Source: CAVPUA01 sp963828015
Lineage (GTDB): Bacteria; Actinomycetota; Actinomycetes; Mycobacteriales; Jatrophihabitantaceae
Direction of reading: 5' to 3'
Length of the DNA: 64,000 bases
Assembly: GCA_963828015.1 (NCBI GenBank)
Contig: CAWHCD010000006.1
Span: forward strand, 124,001 to 188,000
Below the pieces are notes generated by a model. That model saw only the letters and a list, made by a program, of their open reading frames with translations, made no database searches and was not told where the DNA came from. Positions within the stretch are counted from its first letter, which is position 1; each line of letters begins with the position of its first letter. Position numbers and translations under genes: made by a program. This document shows, in pieces, positions 34,338 to 45,061 of the stretch.

Positions 34338-34865
34338 ATGCCCGCCGAGAGCACGCCCCTGCCCTTCGACCCGATCGAGCGGGCGGCGCAGTTGTGGCAG
34401 GAGCACTTTCCGGGCGAGGACGCCAGCGTCTATTCCTCGATGCGGGCGGTCACCTCAGTGATGCGCGCGCACCAGATCCTGATCGGCGAACTCGATACTC
34501 TCCTGCGGCCCTACGGCGTCACGTTCAGCCGCTACGAGGCGCTGGTGCTGCTCTGTTTCAGCCGTGATGGCGCCCTGCCGCTGTCCAAGGTCGGGCATCG
34601 GCTGCAGGTGCACGCGACCTCGGTGACCAACATGATCGATCGCCTGGAGTCGGCCGGCCTGGTGCGCCGCGAGCCCAATCCGAGCGACGGGCGCGGGACG
34701 CTGGCGGTGATCACCGACGAGGGCCGGACGGTCGCGGCCAAGGCGACGGCCGACCTGAACGCGGCCCGGTTCGGGATGTCGGCGCTGGGTGAGACGCAAC
34801 TGGGTGAGGTCTTTGCGCTGCTGCGCACCCTGCGCGTGGGTGCGGGCGACTTCGACTCCGACTGA
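34338..34865 (+). CDS. MarR-family transcriptional regulator
   Basis: A 175-residue winged-helix regulator. The DNA-binding region reads LSKVGHRLQVHATSVTNMID, then RLESAGLVRREPNPSDGRG, with the DGRG wing typical of MarR. A charged N-terminal extension of about 30 residues precedes the dimerisation helix. TATCCT (34326-34331) lies 6 bases before ATG 34338 and there is no Shine-Dalgarno, so it is probably leaderless. Neighbours are znuB and a thioredoxin-like gene; neither is an obvious target. The ligand is unknown. Confidence 0.92.
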   Translation: MPAESTPLPFDPIERAAQLWQEHFPGEDASVYSSMRAVTSVMRAHQILIGELDTLLRPYGVTFSRYEALVLLCFSRDGALPLSKVGHRLQVHATSVTNMIDRLESAGLVRREPNPSDGRGTLAVITDEGRTVAAKATADLNAARFGMSALGETQLGEVFALLRTLRVGAGDFDSD

Positions 34866-34917
34866 TCCGCGCAGGGCAACCTCGCCGCCGGAGGGGGTGG
34901 CCTGGAACAATGGCCGT

Positions 34918-35871
34918 ATGCGTCCTGGTGTGCCCCGTCGTCCCGTCCAGAACCCAGCCCTGACCGCTGCCATGGGCAGCGCGATCGACCTGGCCGCCGT
35001 CAAGGCGCGCTCCGAGGCCGCCGCTCGCGCCGCGGCCGCCCCGCCGCCACCGGCGGGCGCCTGGATCGTCGATGTCAGCGAGGCCACGTTCCAGGCCGAG
35101 GTGCTCGATCGCTCGTTCCAGGTGCCGGTGCTGATCGATCTTTGGGCCGACTGGTGCGAACCCTGCAAGCAGCTCTCGCCCGTGCTCGAGCGCCTGGCCA
35201 ACGAGTCCGGGGGAGCGTGGGTACTGGCCAAGGTCGACGTCGACGCCAACCCGCGCATCTCGCAGGCCTTGAAGGTGCAGAGCATCCCGACCATCGTGGC
35301 CGTGCTCGGCGGCCAACTCGTGCCCGGCTTTCAGGGGGCGTTGCCCGAGGCGCAGGTCCGGGAGTTCGTCGGGGCCGTCGTGCAGGCCGGTCGAGAGGCA
35401 GGCCTTCCGGGCGTCGTGACCCCCGATAGCGACGCGGCACCTGACCTCGTCGAGGAGGTCGTCGATCCGCGCTTCGTCGCCGCCGAGGACGCCCTGCAGG
35501 CCGGGGACTACCCGCTGGCCGCCAAGGCCTACCAGGAGATTCTCGACGCCGAGCCCGGCAACGCCGAGGCCACCCTGGCCCTGCGTCAGGTGCGCCTGTT
35601 CGAGCGCATCGACGGGACCGACCCGGCCCTGGTGGCGCGCGCCGCCGACGCCCCCGACGACGTCGCGGCGCAACTCGCCGCCGCCGACCACGAGTTGGGC
35701 GGCAACCAGATCGATGCCGCCTTCGCGCGCTTGCTCGACCTGGTCCGGCGCACCAGTGGCGATGACCGGGCCGCGGCTCGTGACCGCCTGCTGGAGTACT
35801 TCGAGCTCATCGGCTCCGACGACCCGCTGGTTCCCCCGGCCCGTCGGGCGCTGACCAACGCCCTGTTCTGA
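34918..35871 (+). CDS. Thioredoxin-like tetratricopeptide protein (CnoX/YbbN family)
   Basis: A 317-residue protein with an N-terminal thioredoxin fold and C-terminal TPR-like repeats, like the chaperedoxin CnoX that protects proteins from oxidation. ATG 34918 gives MRPGVPRRPVQNPALTAAMG; the earlier open frame overlaps marR and is not used. The redox motif is WADWCEPCK (Cys80, Cys83). The cis-proline loop is VQSIPTIVAVLGG. From about residue 185, AAEDALQAGDYPLAAKAYQE and later helices form the repeat domain. It ends 6 bases before the convergent pirin stop. Confidence 0.9.
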   Translation: MRPGVPRRPVQNPALTAAMGSAIDLAAVKARSEAAARAAAAPPPPAGAWIVDVSEATFQAEVLDRSFQVPVLIDLWADWCEPCKQLSPVLERLANESGGAWVLAKVDVDANPRISQALKVQSIPTIVAVLGGQLVPGFQGALPEAQVREFVGAVVQAGREAGLPGVVTPDSDAAPDLVEEVVDPRFVAAEDALQAGDYPLAAKAYQEILDAEPGNAEATLALRQVRLFERIDGTDPALVARAADAPDDVAAQLAAADHELGGNQIDAAFARLLDLVRRTSGDDRAAARDRLLEYFELIGSDDPLVPPARRALTNALF

Positions 35872-35877
35872 GTTCGC

Positions 35878-36849
35878 TCAGTTCAGCGTGTGCGGCATCA
35901 AGGCGTTGGCCGGGATCACTCCCAGGCGACCGGCCCGGTAGTCCTCCACTGCTTGCTGTAGTTCCTCGTTGGTGTTCATCACGAACGGCCCGTAGTGCGC
36001 GACCGGTTCGCCGATGGGGCGCCCGCCGAGCAGCAGGACCTCGAGTGCGGGCCGATTGGAGTCCTGGGTCGCGGCGGCGCTGACGGTGAGGCGATCACCC
36101 GCACCGAGTACCGCGAGTTGGCCCTGGTGGATCGGGCGGGCGCCGGCGCCGACCGTCCCGGTGCCGGACAGGATGTAGACGAGGGCGTTGTAGTCGGGCT
36201 CCCACGGCACTGACAGTTGGGCGCCCGGCGCGATGGTCGCGTGCGCGAGCACGATCGGCGTGTGGGTCGAGCCCGGTCCGGCGTGGCCGTCGATCGAGCC
36301 GGCAATCACCCGCACCAGGGCGCCGCCGTCGGTGGAGGACAGCAGGTTGGCCTGCGCGCCCTCGAGGTTCTGATACGCCGGCGGGGCGAACTTGTCCTTG
36401 GCCGGCAGGTTCACCCACAGCTGGATGCCGTGGAATATGCCGCCCGCCTGTACGAGGGCCTCGGTCGGCGTCTCGATGTGCAGGATGCCGGCGCCCGCGG
36501 TCATCCACTGGGTCGCGCCGTTCTCGATCAGCCCGCCGCCCCCGTGTGAATCCTGGTGCTCGAAGGTGCCGTCGATCATGTACGTCACGGTCTCGAAGCC
36601 GCGATGGGGGTGCCACGGGGTGCCCTTCGGTTCCCCGGGCGCGTACTCGATCTCGCCCATCTGGTCCATGTGGATGAAGGGGTCGAGGTCGCGGGTCGAG
36701 ACGCCGGCGAACGCGCGCACGACCGGGAAGCCCTCGCCTTCGACGCCCTTGGGTCCGGTGGTGATCGAGCGCACCGGTCGTTCGGTGTCGCCCAGGGTCG
36801 CCGCGGCGATGCGCGGCAGGGTCAAGGTGTCTGCGGTGACGGCTGGCAT
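35878..36849 (-). CDS. Pirin family protein
   Basis: A 323-residue bicupin. It starts at ATG 36849; a TTG further upstream is the Shine-Dalgarno (GGAGG) region itself. The metal ligands match human pirin: His80 and His82 in GTPWHPHRGFETVTYM, and His124 and Glu126 in GILHIETPTE. The C-terminal cupin half contains VPWEPDYNALVYILSG. Bacterial pirins may be quercetinase-like dioxygenases or regulators; the role here is unknown. A TAGAAT -10 candidate (plus-strand 36880-36885) lies upstream. Confidence 0.92.
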   Translation of the reverse strand: MPAVTADTLTLPRIAAATLGDTERPVRSITTGPKGVEGEGFPVVRAFAGVSTRDLDPFIHMDQMGEIEYAPGEPKGTPWHPHRGFETVTYMIDGTFEHQDSHGGGGLIENGATQWMTAGAGILHIETPTEALVQAGGIFHGIQLWVNLPAKDKFAPPAYQNLEGAQANLLSSTDGGALVRVIAGSIDGHAGPGSTHTPIVLAHATIAPGAQLSVPWEPDYNALVYILSGTGTVGAGARPIHQGQLAVLGAGDRLTVSAAATQDSNRPALEVLLLGGRPIGEPVAHYGPFVMNTNEELQQAVEDYRAGRLGVIPANALMPHTLN

Positions 36850-37137
36850 GACGTCCTCCAAGTAGTTGCAGGTTCAATCATTCTAGACGTGACAACCTCT
36901 GCCGTCGATTATTGATTCCCGCGCCGTTAGGTCGCCGCATGGCGGCTGGCAGCTACGCGAGACTCCCTCGAGATCTCGACCACCTTCCTGCGCCCGAGAT
37001 CATGCCGCGTGCCATTGTCGAAGACCTGACCGGCGCTCTCACCACGTCCGCGCGCTGGCGAGTTTCCCCTTAAAAATCTTGGGGATTCTCGATTTCGAGG
37101 TCGGGAAATCGTCGTACCCCCACGCTAGCGTTGGGGC
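36850..37137. other. Intergenic region between pirin and the HNH gene
   Basis: This 288-base gap carries the pirin ribosome-binding site (plus-strand 36855-36859) and a possible pirin -10 (ATTCTA on the plus strand, 36880-36885). At the other end lies the palindrome before the HNH gene at 37117-37136. An additional small dyad CTCGATTTCGAG lies at 37088-37099. I see no gene in between. Confidence 0.5.
37117..37136 (+). promoter_or_regulatory. Palindrome covering the HNH gene start region
   Basis: A 20-base near-perfect palindrome (one mismatched pair) is centred on GCTAGC and ends one base before the ATG at 37138. It contains TAGCGT (37126-37131), a -10-like hexamer 6 bases from the ATG. It could be an operator or a start-blocking hairpin. 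Confidence 0.5.
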
Positions 37138-38400
37138 ATGGTCGAGGGTCGGACGTTGCCGGTCGGATTGGCGTCGGCGCGCGTGGAGGACATCGATGAG
37201 TTGATCGAGATCGCCCAGTTGGAAGCAGCGTTGTCAGCTCGCAAGCAGCGGCGTCTGGCCGCGATGCTCGAACGCGCCCGGGCAATCGGTCCGTTGCGGG
37301 ATCCCGCCGGGCATTGCTGGCTGGCCGAAGAGGTCGGCGCCGCGTTGCGGTTGGCTCCCTCCACCGCGGAATGTCATTTGGAGACGGCGAGCGATCTGGT
37401 TCGGCGGCTGCCGGGCGCGGTGGCGCTGCTCGAGGCGGGAAAGATCTCGCCGACCCATGCGCGGGTGCTCAGCGATGGCACGGCGCTGCTGCCCGACGAG
37501 CAGGCCGCGACCGTGGCCTCTCGGGTGTTGGTCCGGGCGCCGGAGCAGACGGTCGGGGAGTTCCGGCGCGCGATCCGCCGAGCGGTGCAGTCAGTCGATA
37601 CCCGGTCCGCGGAACAACGGCACGTCAGGGCGGTCGCCGACCGCCGCGTCGCGCAGTTCCCCGACCAGGACGGCATGACGGCGTTGTGGGCCTTGCTCCC
37701 CGCCGATGGTGCCGCCATTGTCTGGGCCGAGCTGAACAAGCTCGCGGCGGACAAGTGCGCGGGTGATGAGCGGACCGTGGACCAGCGCCGCGCCGACGCG
37801 CTGGTGGAGCTGGCGCTCAACCTTGGCGCCGCGGGCAGCGGCGAGCGCTCTGGTGGCGCGTCGCCCGTGGTGAATGTGACCGTGGGGCTGGCCACGCTGC
37901 TCGGTGAGAACGACCAGCCGGCCGAACTCGACGGGTACGGCCCGATTCCGGCCTCGATGGCCCGTCGTATTGCCGACGACCCGAGCGGAACGTGGCGTCG
38001 GTTGATCACCGACCCGGCTGGGCGGCTGTTGGACTACGACACCTGCACCTACCGGCCCCCGACCGCACTCGCGCGTCATGTCCGGCTGCGGGACCGAACC
38101 TGCATCGTCCCGGGCTGCGGACGCCGAGCCGACTTCTGCGAACTCGACCACCGCGTCCGGTACCCGAACGGACCGACGAACGCGCACAACCTGCAACCGT
38201 TGTGCAAGCACCACCACGACATGAAGCACCACGGAGGGTGGCAGAGCAGCAAAGATCCCGACGGGGTCTATCACTGGATCACCCCCACCGGGCACCGATA
38301 TGTCTACCGGCCACCCGAGCTACCGCCACCCGGTACCCAACCCGCGCCCGAACCGCCTGCACCGCGAGTCGAGATCGACGACGAGCCGCCCCCGTTCTGA
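37138..38400 (+). CDS. HNH endonuclease with DUF222 domain
   Basis: A 420-residue protein of the actinobacterial DUF222-HNH family (13E12-like in mycobacteria). The N-terminal two thirds is the DUF222 helical region (ARKQRRLAAMLERARAIG onward). The C-terminal HNH nuclease site reads RTCIVPGCGRRADFCELDH, then NAHNLQPLCKHHHDMKHHGG, with paired cysteines and histidines for structural zinc. These genes are multicopy and often behave as mobile accessory genes, though no inverted terminal repeats flank this one. It starts at ATG 37138, inside a palindromic context. Confidence 0.9.
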   Translation: MVEGRTLPVGLASARVEDIDELIEIAQLEAALSARKQRRLAAMLERARAIGPLRDPAGHCWLAEEVGAALRLAPSTAECHLETASDLVRRLPGAVALLEAGKISPTHARVLSDGTALLPDEQAATVASRVLVRAPEQTVGEFRRAIRRAVQSVDTRSAEQRHVRAVADRRVAQFPDQDGMTALWALLPADGAAIVWAELNKLAADKCAGDERTVDQRRADALVELALNLGAAGSGERSGGASPVVNVTVGLATLLGENDQPAELDGYGPIPASMARRIADDPSGTWRRLITDPAGRLLDYDTCTYRPPTALARHVRLRDRTCIVPGCGRRADFCELDHRVRYPNGPTNAHNLQPLCKHHHDMKHHGGWQSSKDPDGVYHWITPTGHRYVYRPPELPPPGTQPAPEPPAPRVEIDDEPPPF

Positions 38401-38582
38401 TTGGGCGCATCTCGCTACGACGTCGGGGACGCGTCGCGATCTGCACCGATCTTCGGTCTGCGGCGCCTGCCGGGTATGAGTTACATCCCACCCTGCCGCG
38501 GCAAGTGCGCTCGAGCACTAGCGACCGCCCCGCGGCAGATCCGGATGTCGCTTGGGGAGGCCCATCGTGGGAGTCTTTCTGC

Positions 38583-39623
38583 ATGCGCAAGCGGCGACGC
38601 GCTACACCGTGGGGTTCGACTTTCCTTGTCTCCTACGTTGGCTTCGCGCTCGTCATTGTCGCGCTTTCGAGCACATCAGCCTGGCGACCGGGTTCTTACC
38701 TGACCAGCGCTTACGTGGTGGCGCCCGCTTTGGACGCCGTCCTTGCGCCAGCGCCGGGCCTCGGGTCGAACTCCGCATTGATAACAACGCTGCTCGCCGA
38801 CGTGAACGGCGACGGCAAGGATGACGTGATCCAGGTCTACCCGGCCGCAACCTACGTTCGGCTCTCGACCGGCACAGGATTCGACGCCGCCCGACTGTGG
38901 TCGAACGTGCCCTTCTACGGTACGAAGGCGACACTGGCGGCGGAGTTGACGGGCGACGGCGACGCCGACCTGATCGCTATCAACGGCACGAGCACGTGGG
39001 TCATGACGTCGACCGGCACAGCTTTCAATCCACCACAGCCGTGGCTAGACGTTCCCTTCTACGGCACCCGCGCCACGCTGGCCGGTACCGGCGTCGTAGG
39101 TCGGATCGAAGCAGTCAACGACGACAGCAGCTGGAAGATCGGGATAGTCGTTCACAGCCGCGCCCCAGTGCTCGATTCGGACGTCCCGTTCTACGGTGAC
39201 CGGGCAACGCTGCTGGGTGACTTCTCCGGGGACGGGTACCTGGATCTGATCGCGGTGAACTCGGGCAGCACCTGGGTTATGGAGTCGCCTCGCGGCGACC
39301 CGACCTCATTCGGTCCGCCTCAACTGACCTCCATCGCCCCGTTCTACGGAACGCGGGCCACCCTGGCCGGCGATGTCAACGGCGATGGCTTAGCCGATCT
39401 CGTCGCAGTCAACGATTCCAGCACCTGGCTCATGATCGCGGGTGCCACCACGTTCAGCGCTCCACTCATCGCCTCGAACGTGCCCTTCTACGGCAGCCAG
39501 ACGACCCTAATGGCAGACGTCGACGGTGACGGCTTAGTCGATCTCGTCGCGATCAACGGCGACAGCATCTGGGTCATGACGTCCAAGGGCGCCAGTTTCA
39601 ATCCGCCAGCCCCGTGGGGATGA
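38583..39623 (+). CDS. Secreted FG-GAP/VCBS-repeat beta-propeller protein
   Basis: A 346-residue protein starting at ATG 38583, with a GGGAG site 9 bases upstream. The N terminus is a signal or anchor (RKRRRATPWGS then TFLVSYVGFALVIVALSSTS). The rest consists of about six repeats of 43-50 residues, each containing VPFYGTRATLAG-like and DVNGDGLADLVAVN-like motifs, the latter being calcium-binding DxDGDG loops of FG-GAP blades. The third repeat has lost its calcium loop (GTGVVGRIEAVNDD). The composition appears less GC-rich than its neighbours. Such proteins act at the cell surface in adhesion or binding; the partner is unknown. It is convergent with glgB. Confidence 0.82.
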   Translation: MRKRRRATPWGSTFLVSYVGFALVIVALSSTSAWRPGSYLTSAYVVAPALDAVLAPAPGLGSNSALITTLLADVNGDGKDDVIQVYPAATYVRLSTGTGFDAARLWSNVPFYGTKATLAAELTGDGDADLIAINGTSTWVMTSTGTAFNPPQPWLDVPFYGTRATLAGTGVVGRIEAVNDDSSWKIGIVVHSRAPVLDSDVPFYGDRATLLGDFSGDGYLDLIAVNSGSTWVMESPRGDPTSFGPPQLTSIAPFYGTRATLAGDVNGDGLADLVAVNDSSTWLMIAGATTFSAPLIASNVPFYGSQTTLMADVDGDGLVDLVAINGDSIWVMTSKGASFNPPAPWG

Positions 39624-39666
39624 TCAGTGCGGCCATAAGGCCATGGCTGGGCGCGCCGGACGCCGC

Positions 39667-41870
39667 TTAGGCGCCGGCGTAACGCAGCCAGAGCGCGCCC
39701 AACGGGGGGACCCGGATCGAGGCCGAGGCCGGTTGGGCGTGCATCGGCGAATCGGTCGCGACGACCGAGCCGAAGTTGCCCACCCCGGAGCCGAAGTAGA
39801 CCTCGGCGTCGGTGTTGACGACTTCGTCCCAGCGGCCCGAGAACGGCAGGCCGAGCCGGTACTGCTCGTGCGGAACCGAGGAGAAGTTGGCCACGCAGGC
39901 CAGGGCGGACCCGTCAGAGCCGAAGCGGACGAAGGAGTAGACGTTGCCGCCGGCGTCGTTGGCATCGATCCAGTGAAAGCCGCCCGGGTCGCTGTCGAGC
40001 TGATACAGCGCGCCGGTAGCTCGGTAGACCGCGTTGAGGTCGGTGACCAGCCGCTGCACCCCGCGATGCTCCGGACCGTCGAGCAGCCACCAATCCAGGG
40101 ACCGCCCCTCCGCCCACTCGGCGCCCTGGCCGAACTCCTGACCCATGAACAGCAACTGCTTGCCGGGGTGGGCCCACATGTAGGCGTACAGCGCGCGCAG
40201 GGTGGCCGTCTGCTGCCAGCGATCGCCCGGGATCTTGCTCAGCAGCGACCGCTTGCCGTGGACGACCTCGTCGTGGGAGATCGGCAGCACGAAGTTCTCG
40301 GAATAGGCGTACATCATGGCGAACGTCAGCTCGTGGTGGTGGTACTGCCGGTGCACCGGTGCGCGCGCAATGTAGCTGAGGGTGTCGTGCATCCAGCCCA
40401 TGTTCCATTTGAAGCCGAACCCCAGGCCGCCGAGATGGGTCGGTCGGGTGACACCGGGCCAGGACGTGGACTCCTCGGCGATCGTGATCGCGCCAGGGAC
40501 GCGCTTGTAGACGGTGGCATTGACCTCCTGCAGGAAGCCCACCGCCTCGAGGTTCTCGCGTCCGCCGTAGCGGTTGGGCAGCCACTCGCCGTCCGGGCGC
40601 GAGTAGTCCAGGTAAAGCATCGAGGCCACCGCGTCGACGCGCAGCCCGTCGATGTGGAACTCCTCGAGCCAGTAGACGGCGTTGGCCACCAGGAAGTTGC
40701 GCACCTCGCTGCGCCCGAAGTTGAAGACGAAGGTGCCCCAGTCCGGTTGCTCACCCCGGCGCGGATCGCCGTGCTCGTACAACGGCGTGCCGTCGAAGCG
40801 GGCCAGCGCGAAGTCGTCCTTGGGGAAGTGGGCCGGGACCCAGTCGACGATCACGCCGATGCCGGCCTGGTGCAGTCGATCGACGAGGTAGCGGAAGTCG
40901 TCCGGGTCGCCGAAGCGCGAGGTCGGGGCATAGTAGGAGGAGACCTGATACCCCCACGAGCCACCGAAGGGGTGTTCGGCCACGGGCAGAAACTCCACGT
41001 GGGTGAAGCCGGTCGCCACGACGTAGTCGGCCAGCTGATCGCCGAGCTCGCGGTAGGACAACCCCTGCCGCCACGACCCGAGGTGGACCTCGTAGATCGC
41101 CATCGGGGCTGTGTGCCAAGCCGTCTCTGCCCGCCGGGTCAGCCACTGCTCGTCGGACCATTCGTAACGTGAGGTGAAGACGCGCGAGGCGGTCGCCGGC
41201 GGCACCTCGGTCGCGAATGCCATCGGATCGGCCTTGTCGCGCCAGACGTCGTCGGCGCCGAGGACCTGGTACTTGTACCGGCAGCCGTCGCCCACGTCGG
41301 GGATGAACAGCTCCCAGACCCCGGAGGACCCCAGCGACCGCATCGGATAGGAACGGCCGAACCAGTAGTCGAAATCGCCGACGACGCGCACGCCGTTGGC
41401 CGCCGGTGCCCACACGGCGAAGGACGTCCCGCTCACCGGGCCGAGCGGTGTCTCGTAGCTGCGCACGTGGGCGCCGAGCACCTGCCAGAGGTTCTCGTGG
41501 CGCCCCTCGCCGATCAGATGCAGGTCGACGTCGCCCAAGGTCGGCAACCAGCGATACGGGTCGTCGACGGTGTAGGTGTTCTCGCCGTAGGAGACATCCA
41601 GGCGGTAGTCATCGGGTGGGCCGTCGACGGCCACGGCGAACACGCCGCCGTCGTGCAGGCGCCGCATCGGCACCCTGGACCCGTCGCGCAGCACGACGAC
41701 CACCTCGCCGGCCTCCGGACGCAGGGTCCGGATCACGGTCTGCCCGTTGGCGGCCGGGTGGGCGCCCAGGATCCCGTGTGGATCGTGGTGCGAGCCGCCG
41801 ACGAGCTGGGCCAGCGCGCGCGCATCGACGATCGTGGGGTCGGGCGCCACCTTGGGGGTCTTCGGACTCA

Positions 41871-41871
<1 letters not shown>
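39667..41871 (-). CDS. glgB: 1,4-alpha-glucan branching enzyme
   Basis: GlgB makes alpha-1,6 branches in glycogen-like glucans. I chose ATG 41871 (MSPKTPKVAPDPTIVDARAL, 734 residues); its first base is the last base of the mak stop codon (TGATG). A GAGGAG-like site lies in mak. N-terminal CBM48-type domains are followed by the GH13 barrel with the nucleophile Asp413 in GLRVDAVASMLYLD, the acid Glu466 in ITIAEESTSW, and ISHDEVVHGK. It is the last gene of the glgE-treS-mak-glgB operon, in the same order as Streptomyces clusters. Confidence 0.97.
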
Positions 41872-43254
<1,383 letters not shown>

Positions 43255-43262
<8 letters not shown>

Positions 43263-45024
43263 GTTCCACCTCGCTCGCAATCGTCGGGATATGGGGCTCG
43301 GCGACCGGTCGGGGCCGGGTCAGGCGCAGCCAGTAGAAGCCGTGCCCGGCGACGGTGAGCAGGTAGGGCAACTCGCCGATGCGCGGGAACAGCGCGCCGC
43401 CGAGCAGCTCGATCGGCTGGCCGCCCTCCCAGCGGCGCAGGTCCAGTTCGACCGGCTGGGGGAAGCGGGAGAGGTTGTTGACGCACAGCACGATGTCGTC
43501 GCCGAACTCGCGCACAAAGCTCAGGATGCTGGGGTTGCTGCCCCCGATGTCGAGGAACGATCCGAGGCCGAAGGCCGGATTGTCCTTACGCACCTGGATC
43601 ATTCGCCGGGTCCAGTGCAGCAGCGAGGATGAGTTGCGCGTCTGCGACTCGACGTTGGTGACCTGAAAGCCATAGATGGAATCCATGTTCACCGGCAGGT
43701 ACAGGCGACCGGGATCGCCGGTGGAGAAGCCGGCGTTGCGGTCAGGGGTCCATTGCATCGGGGTCCGCACCCCGTCGCGGTCACCGAGCCAGATGTTGTC
43801 GCCCATCCCGATCTCGTCGCCGTAGTAGAGCACCGGCGACCCGGGGAGCGACAAGAGAAGCGCGTTGAACAACTCGATCTGGTTGATGTCGTTCTCGAGC
43901 AGTGGGGCGAGTCGCCGCCGGATGCCGATGTTGGCCTTCATCCGCGGGTCCTTGGCGTACTCGTTCCACATGTAGTCGCGCTCTTCGTCAGAGACCATCT
44001 CGAGGGTCAGCTCATCGTGGTTGCGCAGAAAGATGCCCCACTGGCACGACGACGGGATCTGCGGGGTCTGGGCCATGATCTCCGAGATCGGATAGCGCGA
44101 TTCGCGGCGCACGGCCATGAAGATGCGCGGCATGACCGGGAAGTGGAACGCCATGTGGCACTCGTCGCCGCCGACACTCTCGTCGCCGAAGTATTCGACG
44201 ACGTCGGCCGGCCATTGGTTGGCCTCGCACAGCAGGATTCGGTCGGGGTAGTCCCGGTCGACCTCTTTGCGGATCCGCTTGAGGAACTCGTGGGTCTCGG
44301 GCAGGTTCTCGCCGTTCGTGCCGTCGCGGACGAACAGGTAGGGCACAGCGTCGAGGCGGAATCCATCGACTCCGCGGTCGAGCCAGAACCGCAGCGCATC
44401 CAGAATCGCCTGCTGCACGGCCGGATTGTCGAAGTTCAGATCGGGCTGGTGGTTGAAGAACCGGTGCCAGAAATACTGCTTGCGAACGGGGTCGAAGGTC
44501 CAGTTGGACGGCTCGGTGTCGACGAAGATCACCCGGGCGTCGGGGTAGGAGGTGTCGGTGTCGCTCCAGACGTAGAAGTCACCGTAGGGGCCATCGGGAT
44601 CCTTGCGGGAGGCCTGGAACCACGGGTGCTGGTCGGAGGTGTGGTTGGCGACGAAGTCGATGATCACGCGCATGCCGCGTTCGTGCGCGGCGTCGAGCAG
44701 GTTCTGGAAGTCGTCGATGGTGCCGAACTCGGGGAGCACGCCGGTGTAGTCGCTGACGTCATAGCCGCCGTCGCGCAACGGTGAGGGGAAGAAAGGCGGC
44801 AGCCAGATGCAGTCGATGCCCAGCCAGGCGAGGTAGTCGAGCTTGTCGGCCAGCCCGCGCAGGTCACCGGTGCCGTCGCCGTTGGAGTCGGCGAAGCCGC
44901 GCACCAGCACCTCGTAGAAGACCGCACGTTTGAACCACTCGGGATCGCCTCCGCTCGAGTCGGAGTCGGCTCGGTAAGGGGTTGAATCGACCGGGTGGGG
45001 TGCGTCGATCGGGCCGGTGGGCAC
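43255..45024 (-). CDS. treS: Trehalose synthase (maltose alpha-D-glucosyltransferase)
   Basis: TreS interconverts trehalose and maltose. I chose GTG 45024 (VPTGPIDAPHPVDSTPYRAD, 589 residues) because GGAGAG lies 6 bases upstream; an earlier ATG at 45087 would overlap glgE. The GH13 catalytic residues are Asp225 (GFRLDAVPYLF), Glu267 (LLCEANQWP) and the aspartate of LRNHDELTLE. The segment DSNGDGTGDLRGLADKLDYL is a family hallmark. It follows glgE by 37 bases and overlaps mak. Confidence 0.97.
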
Positions 45025-45061
45025 GTGTGTCTCTCCGATCGGTTGAGGGCCTGAACTCAGC

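Noticed and set aside
37138..38400. HNH gene as a group I intron or intein endonuclease
   Set aside because: It is a free-standing DUF222-HNH protein with its own start, and no interrupted host gene is visible.
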